DNA of 64,000 nucleotides from Batkoa obscura (lineage: Eukaryota > Entomophthoromycota > Entomophthoromycetes > Entomophthorales > Batkoaceae), in the NCBI GenBank assembly GCA_030770535.1, contig JASVEC010000010.1:1426001-1490000 (forward strand), read 5' to 3'. Positions within the stretch are counted from its first letter, which is position 1. Each line of letters begins with the position of its first letter. Of the stretch, positions 44,342 through 55,829 are shown in pieces. The translations under genes were made by a program, and so were the position numbers. Below the pieces are notes generated by a model, which saw nothing but the letters and a program-made list of their open reading frames with translations, ran no database searches and was not told the origin of the DNA.

Positions 44342-45251
44342 ATTAAATATAATAAAAAGAATAAAAAAACAGTAAAAGATAATTTCAAAATTGTTTTTTT
44401 TATTGTTTATTTTTTTATTGTTTATTTTTCCCCATTAATTATCAATTAATTTCTTTCTAGTAAGAGTAATTCAATTCGTGGGGATCAATAATTTTATTGT
44501 TGATGGATTTACATCCTTAATTTCTGTTCTTTATGTTTAAGCCTTGTAAATCAATTCATCAATTTTTATGCTAATTAAAATCAAACCTTAAAATTTCAAG
44601 AATTTATGCTAGTTTATTTTTATCATCAAAACTTTATTAACAGAAGCCTCTCCTTCTTATCTCATATGGTTCTAATTTGTATATTTAAATTACGCCTATT
44701 ATTAGCATTATTTGTTTTATTTTATTGTTGATGTATTTATTATCATAATATATTTAATGTATGTTATTATTATTACAAGCTTTTTTAAACGTACATAAAT
44801 TCAACGCTAAGCAATGAATTATAAAAAGTGTTGGAAAGAGTTATAAAACCCTGACACCTGGTAAAAAAGGGACAAATTAAATGCTTTGTGACCATATTTT
44901 TAAAATTTTGTTACTGATATTATAAATTACTATTCAACTTTATTTAATCATCATCTTATGCAAAATTATTGAGTTTTTAATTTGAAGAATTTAGTTTATT
45001 AATAAATTTCCTACTTAGAAATATATAAATAATCTTTTCAATTCCTACATTGATAAACCAAGCCTAGATTATGAAACGCAATATCACAGATAGTTTAAAA
45101 ATGCCAAGATGATATTAAGTCACGATAAACGAGTAATAATTTTTATTCCTCAATTCCGTTTAAGTTTAATATAACTATAATTAGCTTAACGTTTATAATT
45201 TAACTTAACTTAGCTTAAAGAAGTTATTATAAGTTTATATCAATATATAAG

Positions 45252-45354
45252 ATATGGAGGTATTTTTTTGGTTTTATCACTATCTCCACTTCTTAGGCGC
45301 TGTTTGAGTGGAGAAATTGTTAGTAAAATTAAACAAAAATATATATCCCTATAT
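45252..45354 (+). mobile_element. MITE copy
   Basis: From ATATGGAGGTATTTTTTTGG to ATATATCCCTATAT; core TTCTTAGGCGCTGTTTGAGTG. Left end has lost the usual GGGGATGT. Confidence 0.8.
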
Positions 45355-45936
45355 GCTTTATCCTTTCCTTTGAATCGCCCAAAACACTATAGAGATGGCT
45401 ATTATTGTTAACAAGCTTGTTGCTTGAATTAAACTTTTATTATAAGCTCATTTTTATCTTGCTTTGCAACTAATTATTATCTTATAGAAATTTAGATGTT
45501 GATTCGAATAGAAGGGATGTCTTGATTTAGAGACTTTTAATGACTAAATTGTTCAAAAGAGGCAACACAAAACACTCTCGTTTGAAGCTTTCTACCTTAC
45601 TTGCTATAAACTCTCAAGAGCTAACTCTGTTTAAGATCTTTTTACTAACTTATACATAGTCATTATATTTACCAATGAAATGTTTACAACTTTAGTATCA
45701 AGAGTTTTAAAAACCTTTTAATAATCATGCTAACTATTACTATTTATAAAAGTACCGTTGAACATACTTTGTTAGAATAATATTATTGATCACTTTGTTA
45801 AATATTTACAGTCTATCATAGTAAATATTAATTTGTTAACTAATACTATTAAAACTTAGTTTAATATGGCAATGTTATCCGTTGACTATAATAATAAAGG
45901 ATAATATTGGCAAATATAGTAGACAAATATAAAAGT

Positions 45937-46552
45937 ATATGGGGATGTCTAAGTTGGTTGCATTTTTTTATCCAACTTTTAGATATTTTAGAGTTTAAAA
46001 ACTGCTTAAAATCCTGTAAAAGTAAATTTTTTATTAAAGCAAAAGTACCCACAGCATAGTTTTAGATCATTTTATTTATAATTTATAGGTTAAACAAAAT
46101 TTCTATTAAATTTAATAGAAATTCCCGGATCAAAAAGACTTTTGCTAATATAATATATATATCGATATTAATCAAATTTATATTATTTAAATAGATAAAT
46201 ATTTTTGTAAAACCTCATTCAGAGATATTTATTATTGACTGCTTTATAGTTAACGTTGCAGATTTGCTATTAAATAAATAAATAAATAAATAAATAATTT
46301 TAATATTATAATTATATTATTAACATATCACTAAGTCAATAAATAGCTACATAAGAAAGAATAAGAGCAGTATAATAACAGTTTTTGTTTATTATTACAA
46401 TTACTTACCTTTTAACTATTTGTTAATTTATTTTTGATAAATATCATCATTATTTGAGGATGTTTTTTTGGTTTCATTACTTTTCGATTTTTTAAGCGTT
46501 ATTTGAGCGGAAAGATTGTTAGCAAAATTCTTGAACAAATACATCCCTATAT
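45937..46552 (+). repeat. Left arm of the foldback
   Basis: Holds a MITE-like divergent element (45937-46059, ATATGGGGATGTCTAAGTTGG to TACCCACAGC), a five-unit AAAT run near 46273-46295, and a regular MITE at its inner end (46452-46552). Confidence 0.9.
46452..46552 (+). mobile_element. MITE copy at inner end of left arm
   Basis: From ATTTGAGGATGTTTTTTTGG to ACATCCCTATAT; core TTTTAAGCGTTATTTGAGCG. The mirrored copy is at 48241 in the other arm. Confidence 0.88.
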
Positions 46553-46965
46553 GTTTTATATTATCCTCAAAACAACTTTAAATATTTAATAAACACATAA
46601 TTGGTTCATTTTATTTATTAAAAATAAAATGCAAGCTTTTGTAATTAGATTTTAAAATAAATTTTTTAAAGGTTTTAATATAATAGGGAGAAGCACATTA
46701 TACAAACACTATAATTCATTTACATCAATTTCAAAAGTTATTTATAATGACTTGGAATTTATAGAGTTTTATAATAAAATAAAACAAAATAAACGTTATT
46801 GAAATTTATTATTAATAATAATAAACTTAATCAAGCAATGTATAAAATTAATGCTTTGAGGGAAACAAGAAATAAAAATCAACAAGTAATATTATTATTA
46901 ACTATAACTTTATTATGTTTTCTTGAGAAATATAAAAAAACTAAAAACAAGCAATTCAAAAATAT

Positions 46966-47074
46966 TATATGGGGATGTTTTTTTACGTTTAAGGATTTTA
47001 CTAAGAATTTTTCCGCTCAAATAGTGTTAAAAGGTGGAAAAAGTAATGAAGCCAAAAAAAAACACTCCCATATA
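46966..47074 (-). mobile_element. MITE copy in foldback spacer, reverse orientation
   Basis: TATATGGGGATGTTTTTTTA to AACACTCCCATATA, core CGCTCAAATAGTGTTAAAAG in reverse. It keeps a chance open frame (46799-47095) that is not a gene. Confidence 0.85.
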
Positions 47075-47331
47075 GTAAATATTTTAATAATCTAAAAGAC
47101 AAAACATGTGAAATATTACTTTGTCAGTCCCATGGTTAATTATAGTATAACAATCGCCTAAGCTGTTATATTCTTGAATTCAGAGAAAATCAATCCCATG
47201 TTCTTATTTTGATTTGTTATGAGAATTTCTAGCTCCATCCAAAAGAATACTATCCTCTCATTTTGATATTTATACTTTTCAGAGTATAAAAGAGTTTACA
47301 GAGTATAGTAGTTCAAGGCTTTTTAATTGAA

Positions 47332-47604
47332 TTATCCCTGATACCTCGAACATTTAATAAAGCCACTAAGTTTTCTTAATAATATTTTACGTAGATTTAC
47401 ATCAGTATTGTCTATTATATTTGTCTTATATAGCTTGTAACCTATTACGTGCCATTCTTCATAATCCAAGTCTATCTTGGTCACATAAACTAAGACCTTT
47501 CGACTTATAGTGTAGTCAACCCAGCAATAGTTTTTCTTGATTCCAAATACTGAGTACCAGATTTCACAAACAGTAACTGAATTAACATTTTTCAAATATA
47601 TCAA
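47332..47604 (-). CDS. Unknown 90-aa frame in foldback spacer
   Basis: Reads MIYLKNVNSVTVCEIWYSVF at the start and includes KVLVYVTKIDLDYEEWHVIG in the middle. It has the look of a real protein (Trp, Tyr, Cys present, balanced charge) rather than random AT-rich DNA, but no family was recognised. Its start lies 2 bp from the start of the frame at 47607 on the other strand. It could be a fragment captured by the foldback element. Confidence 0.3.
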   Translation of the reverse strand: MIYLKNVNSVTVCEIWYSVFGIKKNYCWVDYTISRKVLVYVTKIDLDYEEWHVIGYKLYKTNIIDNTDVNLRKILLRKLSGFIKCSRYQG

Positions 47605-47606
47605 AA

Positions 47607-47810
47607 ATGGATTTATATAATGTGTCCAGTATACAGCTAGAAAATTATTTAAAAATTAAAGCAAAAATTAATATACAGACAGACACAGTAAACTATCTTA
47701 AATTTCAAAAGTTTTTATATTCTATATTTAAAAAAGTTTATAAAGTAAACTGTAGTTCAAATTTTAATTTTGATTTTGATTTTTTTGCTGAGTATTGTAA
47801 AAAAGTATAA
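47607..47810 (+). CDS. Unknown 67-aa frame in foldback spacer
   Basis: Reads MDLYNVSSIQLENYLKIKAK, with NYLKFQKFLYSIFKKVYKVN later; Lys/Asn/Phe-rich and possibly chance. Head-to-head with the frame at 47332. Unknown. Confidence 0.2.
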   Translation: MDLYNVSSIQLENYLKIKAKINIQTDTVNYLKFQKFLYSIFKKVYKVNCSSNFNFDFDFFAEYCKKV

Positions 47811-48240
47811 TTAGTAAATTTTTGAAAATTTTTCACAATGGAAAAATAGTTTTAAAGTATTAAGTAAAATAAAAGATGTTAATTATTTTAAATTTGAAGT
47901 TTTTATTTGTAAATATAACAAAACTAATAACTTAACTGTCAATAATACGAAAATAAATATAATCTTTAAAAAGTATAAGAAATAAAAATATGAAAAAAAT
48001 ACAAAAAACATAAGCTATTAAAAGTGTTTATATTTTACTAAATATAACAATAAACTACATTGCTATCTAGTATTTGATAGATTAAAAAAAAGTGATATGA
48101 TTCTAATTAAAGTTATGAAGTCTTTAAAAAATAGAAAAATTAAAAGATCAACTCCAGTTTATCTTACAAAAATAGCAGAAACTTTAAAAGTTTCGATACT
48201 TATTAAATAGTTTACTAAATGATCGAAAGCAATTATTAAA

Positions 48241-48341
48241 TGAGGATGTATTTTTTGTTCAAGAATTTTGCTAACAATCTTTCCGCTCAAATAACGCTTA
48301 AAAAATCGAAAAGTAATGAAACCAAAAAAACATCCTCAAAT
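48241..48341 (-). mobile_element. MITE copy at inner end of right arm
   Basis: GAGGATGTATTTTTTGTTC to AAACATCCTCAAATA; mirror of the copy at 46452. Here both ends read (T)GAGGATGT, so this copy keeps the better-matched ends. Confidence 0.88.
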
Positions 48342-48856
48342 AATGATGATATTTATCAAAAATAAATTAACAAATAGTTAAAAGGTAAGTAATTGTAATA
48401 ATAAACAAAAACTGTTATTATACTGCTCTTATTCTTTCTTATGTAGCTATTTATTGACTTAGTGATATGTTAATAATATAATTATAATATTAAAATTATT
48501 TATTTATTTATTTATTTATTTAATAGCAAATCTGCAACGTTAACTATAAAGCAGTCAATAATAAATATCTCTGAATGAGGTTTTACAAAAATATTTATCT
48601 ATTTAAATAATATAAATTTGATTAATATCGATATATATATTATATTAGCAAAAGTCTTTTTGATCCGGGAATTTCTATTAAATTTAATAGAAATTTTGTT
48701 TAACCTATAAATTATAAATAAAATGATCTAAAACTATGCTGTGGGTACTTTTGCTTTAATAAAAAATTTACTTTTACAGGATTTTAAGCAGTTTTTAAAC
48801 TCTAAAATATCTAAAAGTTGGATAAAAAAATGCAACTAACTTAGACATCCCCATAT
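48241..48856 (-). repeat. Right arm of the foldback
   Basis: Reverse complement of 45937-46552, including the regular MITE (48241-48341) at its inner end and the divergent MITE-like element (48733-48856) at its outer end. The inner-end MITE differs by a few bases (TGTATTTTTTGTTC against TGTATTTGTTC). Confidence 0.9.
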
Positions 48857-49345
48857 CTCAATTAAATCACTATTAAAGATGAATTTTTATAGCAAAAGCT
48901 AAGTAATTACTTGTAGGGTTTTTTCAAGTATACCTGTTTAAAAACAACTTTATTTTTAAAAATTTAATTTTAAAGTAAACATTCTACACAAATTATAATT
49001 TTTAATTATCTCATATAAAATTAATTCTCAATTAGTATTTTAAAATAAGTATCAAAGATAGCTAAATAAGTATTATAATAAAAAATATCATTATATGCAA
49101 ACGATATTTTTATTAAAAGCTAAATATCTATTTTCATATAATAATTATTTATACACAATCTATCATCTATTACACTATTTTCATTATTATAGACTTATTA
49201 AACTGCCATATTTCTAAAACAAATCCAAGCCTATGGTGATTAATTTGGGTATTAATTTTCTAAACTAATTAGATCAAAAGAGGAATTAGTCAGCCAATAA
49301 ATCGTAATTAGGTCAACAAAATTTACTTTTTTAAAAAAATAACAA

Positions 49346-52300
49346 ATGTCAGATATTAGTGATGATTTAGAAGGAAATGTAGACTGGGATAGTTTACATA
49401 GTGAATTTGAGGATTATTTATTAAAGTTACCAATAATATATAATTGCCGATTTGATAGATCTGTAGCTGTTAAAATTTATAGTCAATTATCTCATTACTT
49501 AGGTTTGAATAAATATGTTTATGACGAAGAAAAAGATAAATTTAGTTATGAAGATACTGGTCCTCATATTAGTCAGGACCCTAACGCTGTTAGAAGAGGT
49601 CGTTTATGTGGCAAATTATTTAAAAAAGGAGATCCTGTTTATCGTTGCAGGTAAATTATTTTTTATGGTTTAATTTAAATAGTTTTATAGTAATATTATT
49701 GAATAATATAATAAATAACATCAAATAAATAGGGATTGTAGTCTTGATCCAAATAATGCTATTTGTTCCATTTGTTTTGAAGCTGGGCAACATGAAGGTC
49801 ATGATGTTTACATATTATTACATAATACTAGAGATAATTTTTGTGGCTGTGGGGATCCAGAACTTTGGAAAGATGGGTCCTTATGTGGCTACCATGATCC
49901 AGAACATCCTAACACTACGGAGATGATTGATCGAATGATTCCAAGCATTAATTTAAGGTCATTTAAAGTATTTTTTACAGTTTGTTTAGATTTCATTATT
50001 AAAATCTATGAACATTCCCCAGAAAGTATATTTTCTGAACGAAGTTTCAAACAATTGTTTAAGGATGAAAGAAAATTTTATAAAGCATTTTCAAAGATAC
50101 CATATGCGTCATTAAGCAAAGAATATGCTTTAGTGGTATTTGATGATGACCATCATACAGCCCAAGAGTTTGAACGACTTTATCAAAAAGCAACAGGGCT
50201 TAGCGAAGAGGCATGTAGAAATGATCGAGTTGAGTTTGGAGAAGTAGGTAGAAAAGTGGTTGAAATTTCCTCCAATTTAGAAATGTTAACAGAAACATCA
50301 CATCATTTTACAAAGGCAGCTTATCATTGTACAATACGTTCAGCATTAAGTGTGTTTTATGAAGAAGTTTCAATGGCCATTGTTCACTATATAACTTTAC
50401 TTGTCGAATGTCAAGAATTTAATTTCTTCTTGGATGGTATACTTTATGATGCTTTTTTAGATTCATTTGCTACTCAACTTTGTTCCCCTCGTAATATCAG
50501 ATTTAATATACCAACAAATGTAAAAGCATCTAAAAGATACTATGATAGTAAACCCACACAAGACGACTTTAATAGTAACTATGATGATATGTCAAATAGT
50601 TCAAATGAAATAGTCAATCAAAATGACATGAATGAACATGATGATATAGACATAGAAAATGATCCAATAGATTCATTTACTATCACAGAAGAAGAAGAAA
50701 TTGGGTATATGAGTGGTGAATCAATAGACGAAAAAGATGAAGGTCTTCCTGAAGGTCTCATATCTTTAGAAGATCCTGCAAAATATACTGGATCCCTTTA
50801 TGATATAAAATTAGATGATGAAACGCCCTTTTATTTTCCATCCAAAAACCCAATTTATGAAGAAAATCGTAGCGATTTTCCAAGACCTCCATTAACTGTT
50901 TCAAAATATCGTTTAGATTGGATTTTGGCTTTAGATACTTTATTCCCTAAAAGGATGCGAAGAGAAATCCACCAATTATTAATATATTCCCCTTTAATTT
51001 CTGACAAAGAGAGAAGAGAAGCAATAGCACCTCATTTTTTTGTGAACTATCGTACTTATCTTTTAGGCTCAAAAATAAGAAAACCTCAATACGTACAAGG
51101 TATGCTTGGTTTTACAGTTCACCTTTTGACTAGGCCAAGCATTGCTAAACAACTTGTAGATCGGATGAATTTTTTACCTTACCTCTTTGCATTATTAGAA
51201 AGATTTTTTCAGCCATATGAAATAGGGGAAGACAAACTTGATGATCGATTTTCAGTTGTAAGTGCCTCATTTATAGAAATATTACCAATATTTTCATTTC
51301 ATACACCCTTTAAATCTTTAACTCATTCTGAGTTTAAAAATAAGCTATTTTCAATTGTTTTGCAAAATTTACATTATTTATTGGAACAACAAGAAGTTCA
51401 AAGATATGTATTTAAGAACCCATTAAATGTTGCCGCTTTTTTACACTTCTTAACATATTTTCAAGGGATGAACGCGGCTGGTAGACTAAAAGATACTCAT
51501 GTTGAATATGAAAATGAAGCTTATATGGCTGCATTTGAAATTTCATTTTACATTTATCGTATTATTAGACCTTTTTGTTCTTCTTATAGACATTCTACGT
51601 TATATTTGGCTAAAGCTTTAAGAAGAACAATTTATAAAATAGATTATTGGATAAGTAGAGGAGGTGAAAGTTCAAATGGGGATACAATTGGTGGAGATTA
51701 TTGTGTCAAGTTTGCTAAGCATCGGGGGTTAAATGATGAGGCTTATGATATTGTTGATTTTAGTGTGGATGATGGTGAAGAGATATCATTTCATTACCCA
51801 TTACATTGGTTTTTATCTTTATTGCTTCATAATGTCAATGCTCTTGATAGTAAGATGTTACAAGAAATAGGCTTTGTAGATATAAATCATCTTTTGATTG
51901 GAGTTAGATCTGAAGATTCACGTTACGAAGCTAATCTACAACGAATTCAAGCCATTTTTGATTACCCATTAAGATCCATTGTACTTTCTTCTCAAATTCG
52001 TGTCAACCTTTGGGTTCGTAATGGACAATCTGTTAGAGCCCAATGCTATAGTTATAGGGATATGACAGATTCCTTATTCTATTTAGATCTTTTTATGTTA
52101 CAGTATATGTTAATAATATTTCCGCCAAAAATTGCTTTGTTCACATTGTTAGAGCGATTCGGATTATCTAGGTTGGTATCATTTAGTGAAGGGCATCCAG
52201 TTTATGATGAAAGTCAATATAAAGAAATTGTTTTGGATTTCTTTGGTATATTTATCTATTGCCTTACTGAAAGAGGAAAGCTAGTCAATGATAGTGCTAC

Positions 52301-55300
52301 TGAAGAATTACGGAGAGAATTGTTGCACAATACATTGAAACCAATTTCATTTACAGACTTGGATAGATTATTGCCGGATCGATTATTAGAAGAATGTAAT
52401 GTTAAAAAGATATTAAGTGAATTATGTACGTTTAAGCCCCCAGAAACGCAAAAGGATTCTGGATTATATACTCTAAAAAAGGAATTTTATAAAGAAGTCA
52501 ACCCTTATTATTTTGTAAGTAATAGAAATGCCCGTGATCATGCCGAACAATTATTGAAGAAAGACTTGGAAAAAACTGAATATTATTCAGTTCCTTATTT
52601 AAAAGAAGTACTAGTTGGACCATTTAAGTTAATTGGTGATATTTTACATGAAAAATGGATGTCTTGTATAATATTTATGACACTTTATCATGCTTTAAAA
52701 AAATTCAAATCAAATTCATTATTAAATGATGTGCTTTATTTATATTTAATAGCTGCTCAAGATTTGAATAACTCTATTAATGTAAGAGATTTATTTACTC
52801 AACCTGAGGACAGTGTTGGAGGTTTATGGACATATACACAAAACCTTGATTTTCCTTTCGAAGATACAGAAAATGGGGCTCCAACTACAAGAACAATTGT
52901 TGATTTGCTGCTACTATTTGTCGGAAACTCGGAATTTGAAGCAAGTCATCCAAAAACCTGGCATGTTCTTAGTTTGATTGAAAAATATTCAGGTAATGGA
53001 GCAAAAAATAAAATAGCAAGCTTCCGTAGCACTTTCCAAGCGAGTCTAAAAACAGATTCAAAGGACGTAGAGTTTGAAAGAAAGAAAGCTGAAGCTAAAG
53101 CTAGATTAGCAAAAGTAAGGCAACATTTTGCATATGAACAAAAGAATTTTATGACAAATCAACAGGCACTTTATGATGATGTTACTCTTGATGGTGAAGC
53201 TTATGTTGAAGGAATGAACAATGAACCAATCGATCAATCAGAGATACCATTTTTAACTGGAAATTGCTTGATATGTGCTGAAGCAGGATCAACCAATGAC
53301 CCTTATGGGATTTTAGCATATGTACAACCATCTAAAATACTTAGTACATTAACATTTGATGAGTTAGATATTATATCTACAGTTAAATTAGAAGAGGGGC
53401 TATCCCTATTTAAACCAAAACATTTCCCAACTAAAGCACAATGTATTGAGTCATCTAATAAACAAGGAGATTTACAACATCCACCTGGTACTGATGGTAC
53501 ACAATATGGGTTTCATATATCATCCTGTGGACACATGTTACATCTCAAATGTATGGATGAACATTATAAGCAATTAGAACAAAGACTTAACTCCAACCCA
53601 GCACGCTGTCATGTTGAAAATTTAAGTTTACGTGAAATTGTTTGCCCACTATGTAAATCCATATGTAATACCATACTCCCTATAAAGGGCAACTTAGGAA
53701 AAGCACATTGGATGGCGGAATCTAAACTACCTGATGAAGAAGTTTGGTATGATAAATTTAAAAAAGCAACCACAACAGTAATAGATAAATTTAATGAAGT
53801 TTATCCAGAACAAGCATTAAATAGTCGAGCTGCTTTTAATAATCCATTATTAAGTCCAATTACATCAAAGCCATTTTATTTTGAAATCGATCCCCCATTA
53901 ATTACACCCTTTCAAGGTAATATTCATGTAGGTTTAAATGAACCATTATCATTGGAAGGTAATCCATTTCCATTTACAGCACTTCAATCAAGACGTCGTG
54001 CAACAGTATTAAGTCCATCACGTACAGGTTTAATGATTAATGAATTTATGGAGAATATTACTAAAACAATGAATGTAAACAATGGGGATCCATTAAAGAA
54101 TAAACAATTACATGAATATTTTAAGCCACAAAAACCAACTCAATTAATTAATGAATATAAATTTGATGCAAATGAAGATTTTGTTAATGGCTTATTTAAG
54201 TTTATAGATATATTTAGGGTATGTTATTCTCAAAGGGATAAATTACCTCATTATATGTCTTCTTGGAGGGAATATTTCCAATCAAAAAATTTGTTAGATC
54301 CAATAATCAATGGATTATTGTATACGATATCCCTAGTTGAAGTATCTGATCGTACTAAAGAACCTTCTGCTTTATCAATTGAGCCTACATTTATTATAGA
54401 CAGGATACCTAACATTACACATAATTTATTAATAGTATTATGGAATACAATATTAGAGATATCTCAACTTTCAGGTGCTAACTTTGAACCTTATAATTTT
54501 AAAAGGAGTATCAGTCATCTTGGGCAAATTTTTAATTTTTCTAAATTATCTGTATTAAATTGTGATCCATTTCATTTATTATTAGAATTCTCAATGACAA
54601 TTGTTCCACTGTTTAAATTAGATATTCGTTACATTGTCAAATTATTATTAATGATTGTTGTTACTAAGTTAGTTGTTGGTATTTTATCATCTGCCTTTTC
54701 ACCGTTACAAGATGAAACAATTGAAGGTGAACCAAACCATGGATTTGAAAAGTCATTATATGACCTATTCCATTTAGTTGCTGTAACTGGGCTTGGTATC
54801 CGACCAGGTATTTTTTCACAACTTTGGGAATCAAAGGGTGTTAAATTTTCTTATTCTTTCTTTTATCAAAGTGTGCTTGTTTTTATGCGTAAAGTAGTAT
54901 TATTTTTAGAAGCAGTCCAAGTACCCCTTCATCGCTCTGAAGACGATTTTGAAGATATAGATGAATTGACTCAGTTACTTAACAGCATTTACTTAGAGGA
55001 TTTCCCTACTTTAATTAAAAATGTATTCCAAAATGAGGAATATAGAAGTTTAATTGTTGAATGGTGTAAATCGTATGTAGAAACAAAGCGTAGGGCTTCA
55101 ATTTCTTATGAATACCCTTATCCATATAAGTTGTTCCCATTACCTGAGGAGTTTTATTCTTTGTTTACAGCATGTCGAAATGTAATTTGTATGAATTGTA
55201 ATCGTCCACCTACCAACCCTGGCATCTGTCTTATTTGTGGTACAGTGATCTGTTTACAAGCTGATTGTTGTCGAGTGGATGAAGAAGGAGAAGCTAATCA

Positions 55301-55637
55301 ACATAAACGTGCCTGTGCTGGTACTATAGGCATGTATTTAGGTATCAATTCAGGCTCATTGTTGATGTTCCATCACATCAATGGCTCCTTTTATGCAGCA
55401 CCTTACCTTGATTTTCATGGAGAAACAGATATTGAATTAAGGTAATTAATAGCCATTATAATGAATTTTACTTAAATTATATTAATTTTTATAAATAATA
55501 GGCGAGGAAATCAATTATATTTAAATAAGAAGAGACATGATTATTATTTAAAATTATATTTGAATCATCAAATACCACAAATCATTGGAAGACGATTAGA
55601 ATCTAATATTGATAATGGGGGATGGGAAACATTTTAA
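49346..55637 (+). CDS. UBR1: UBR1, N-recognin E3 ubiquitin ligase
   Basis: Recognises destabilising N-terminal residues and, with Rad6-type E2 enzymes, ubiquitinates N-end-rule substrates. Three exons (49346-49650, 49733-55441, 55502-55637) give about 2,049 residues. Parts in order: UBR zinc box at about 90-165 (GRLCGKLFKKGDPVYRCRDC, then CSICFEAGQHEGHDV and NFCGCGDPELW), binding type 1 (basic) N-termini; a ClpS-like type 2 site at about 230-280 (ALVVFDDDHHTAQEF); an acidic stretch at about 375-420; a RING-H2 at about 1275-1410 (NCLICAEAG, then SSCGHMLHLKCMDEH and EIVCPLCKSICN) with a long insert; and the C-terminal UBR-specific domain (CMNCNRPPTNPGICLICGT, HKRACAGTIGMYLGINSG). The last exon ends in IPQIIGRRLESNIDNGGWET, the classic UBR C-terminus. 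All zinc ligands of the box look present. Confidence 0.96.
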
Positions 55638-55829
55638 CTGTAAGAAAGTTTTAAAAAATATAGGACAAACTAATTCTATTATTTTAATAAAATTTGAATA
55701 AAATAACAAAATATAATATTGAAATACTAAAGTGATCTTGTAAGGAAATAATTAGTTTAATTTAAAGAAAAAGCTACAAAAACCAATGGAATCTAATAAT
55801 AATGAATTTTATATAAAATAATTTAAATA

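Larger units (their letters stand above)
45937..48856. mobile_element. Foldback-type element with 616-bp arms
   Basis: Arms at 45937-46552 and 48241-48856 are reverse complements of equal length with few differences (for example ACCAAC against ACTAAC near the outer end). Outer ends read TATGGGGATGT and ACATCCCCATA, the same termini as the MITE family, and TA at each side fits a TA target. The spacer of 1.7 kb has another MITE and two short frames. No recognisable transposase. Whether it is one mobile foldback element or an inverted duplication after MITE insertion cannot be told from the sequence. Confidence 0.7.
44342..49345. other. 5-kb transposon-rich spacer
   Basis: Lies between the SUN and UBR1 genes, with divergent promoters at its ends. 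It contains a MITE at 45252 and a 2.9-kb foldback structure (45937-48856) with further MITE copies inside. No convincing host gene was found; two short head-to-head frames inside the foldback are listed separately. Confidence 0.55.

Noticed and set aside
45861-46052. 63-codon minus-strand frame
   Set aside because: Runs through the divergent MITE-like end of the foldback arm; chance frame.
46799-47095. 98-codon open frame
   Set aside because: Its second half is a MITE in reverse orientation and the first half is Lys/Asn/Leu low complexity; not a gene.
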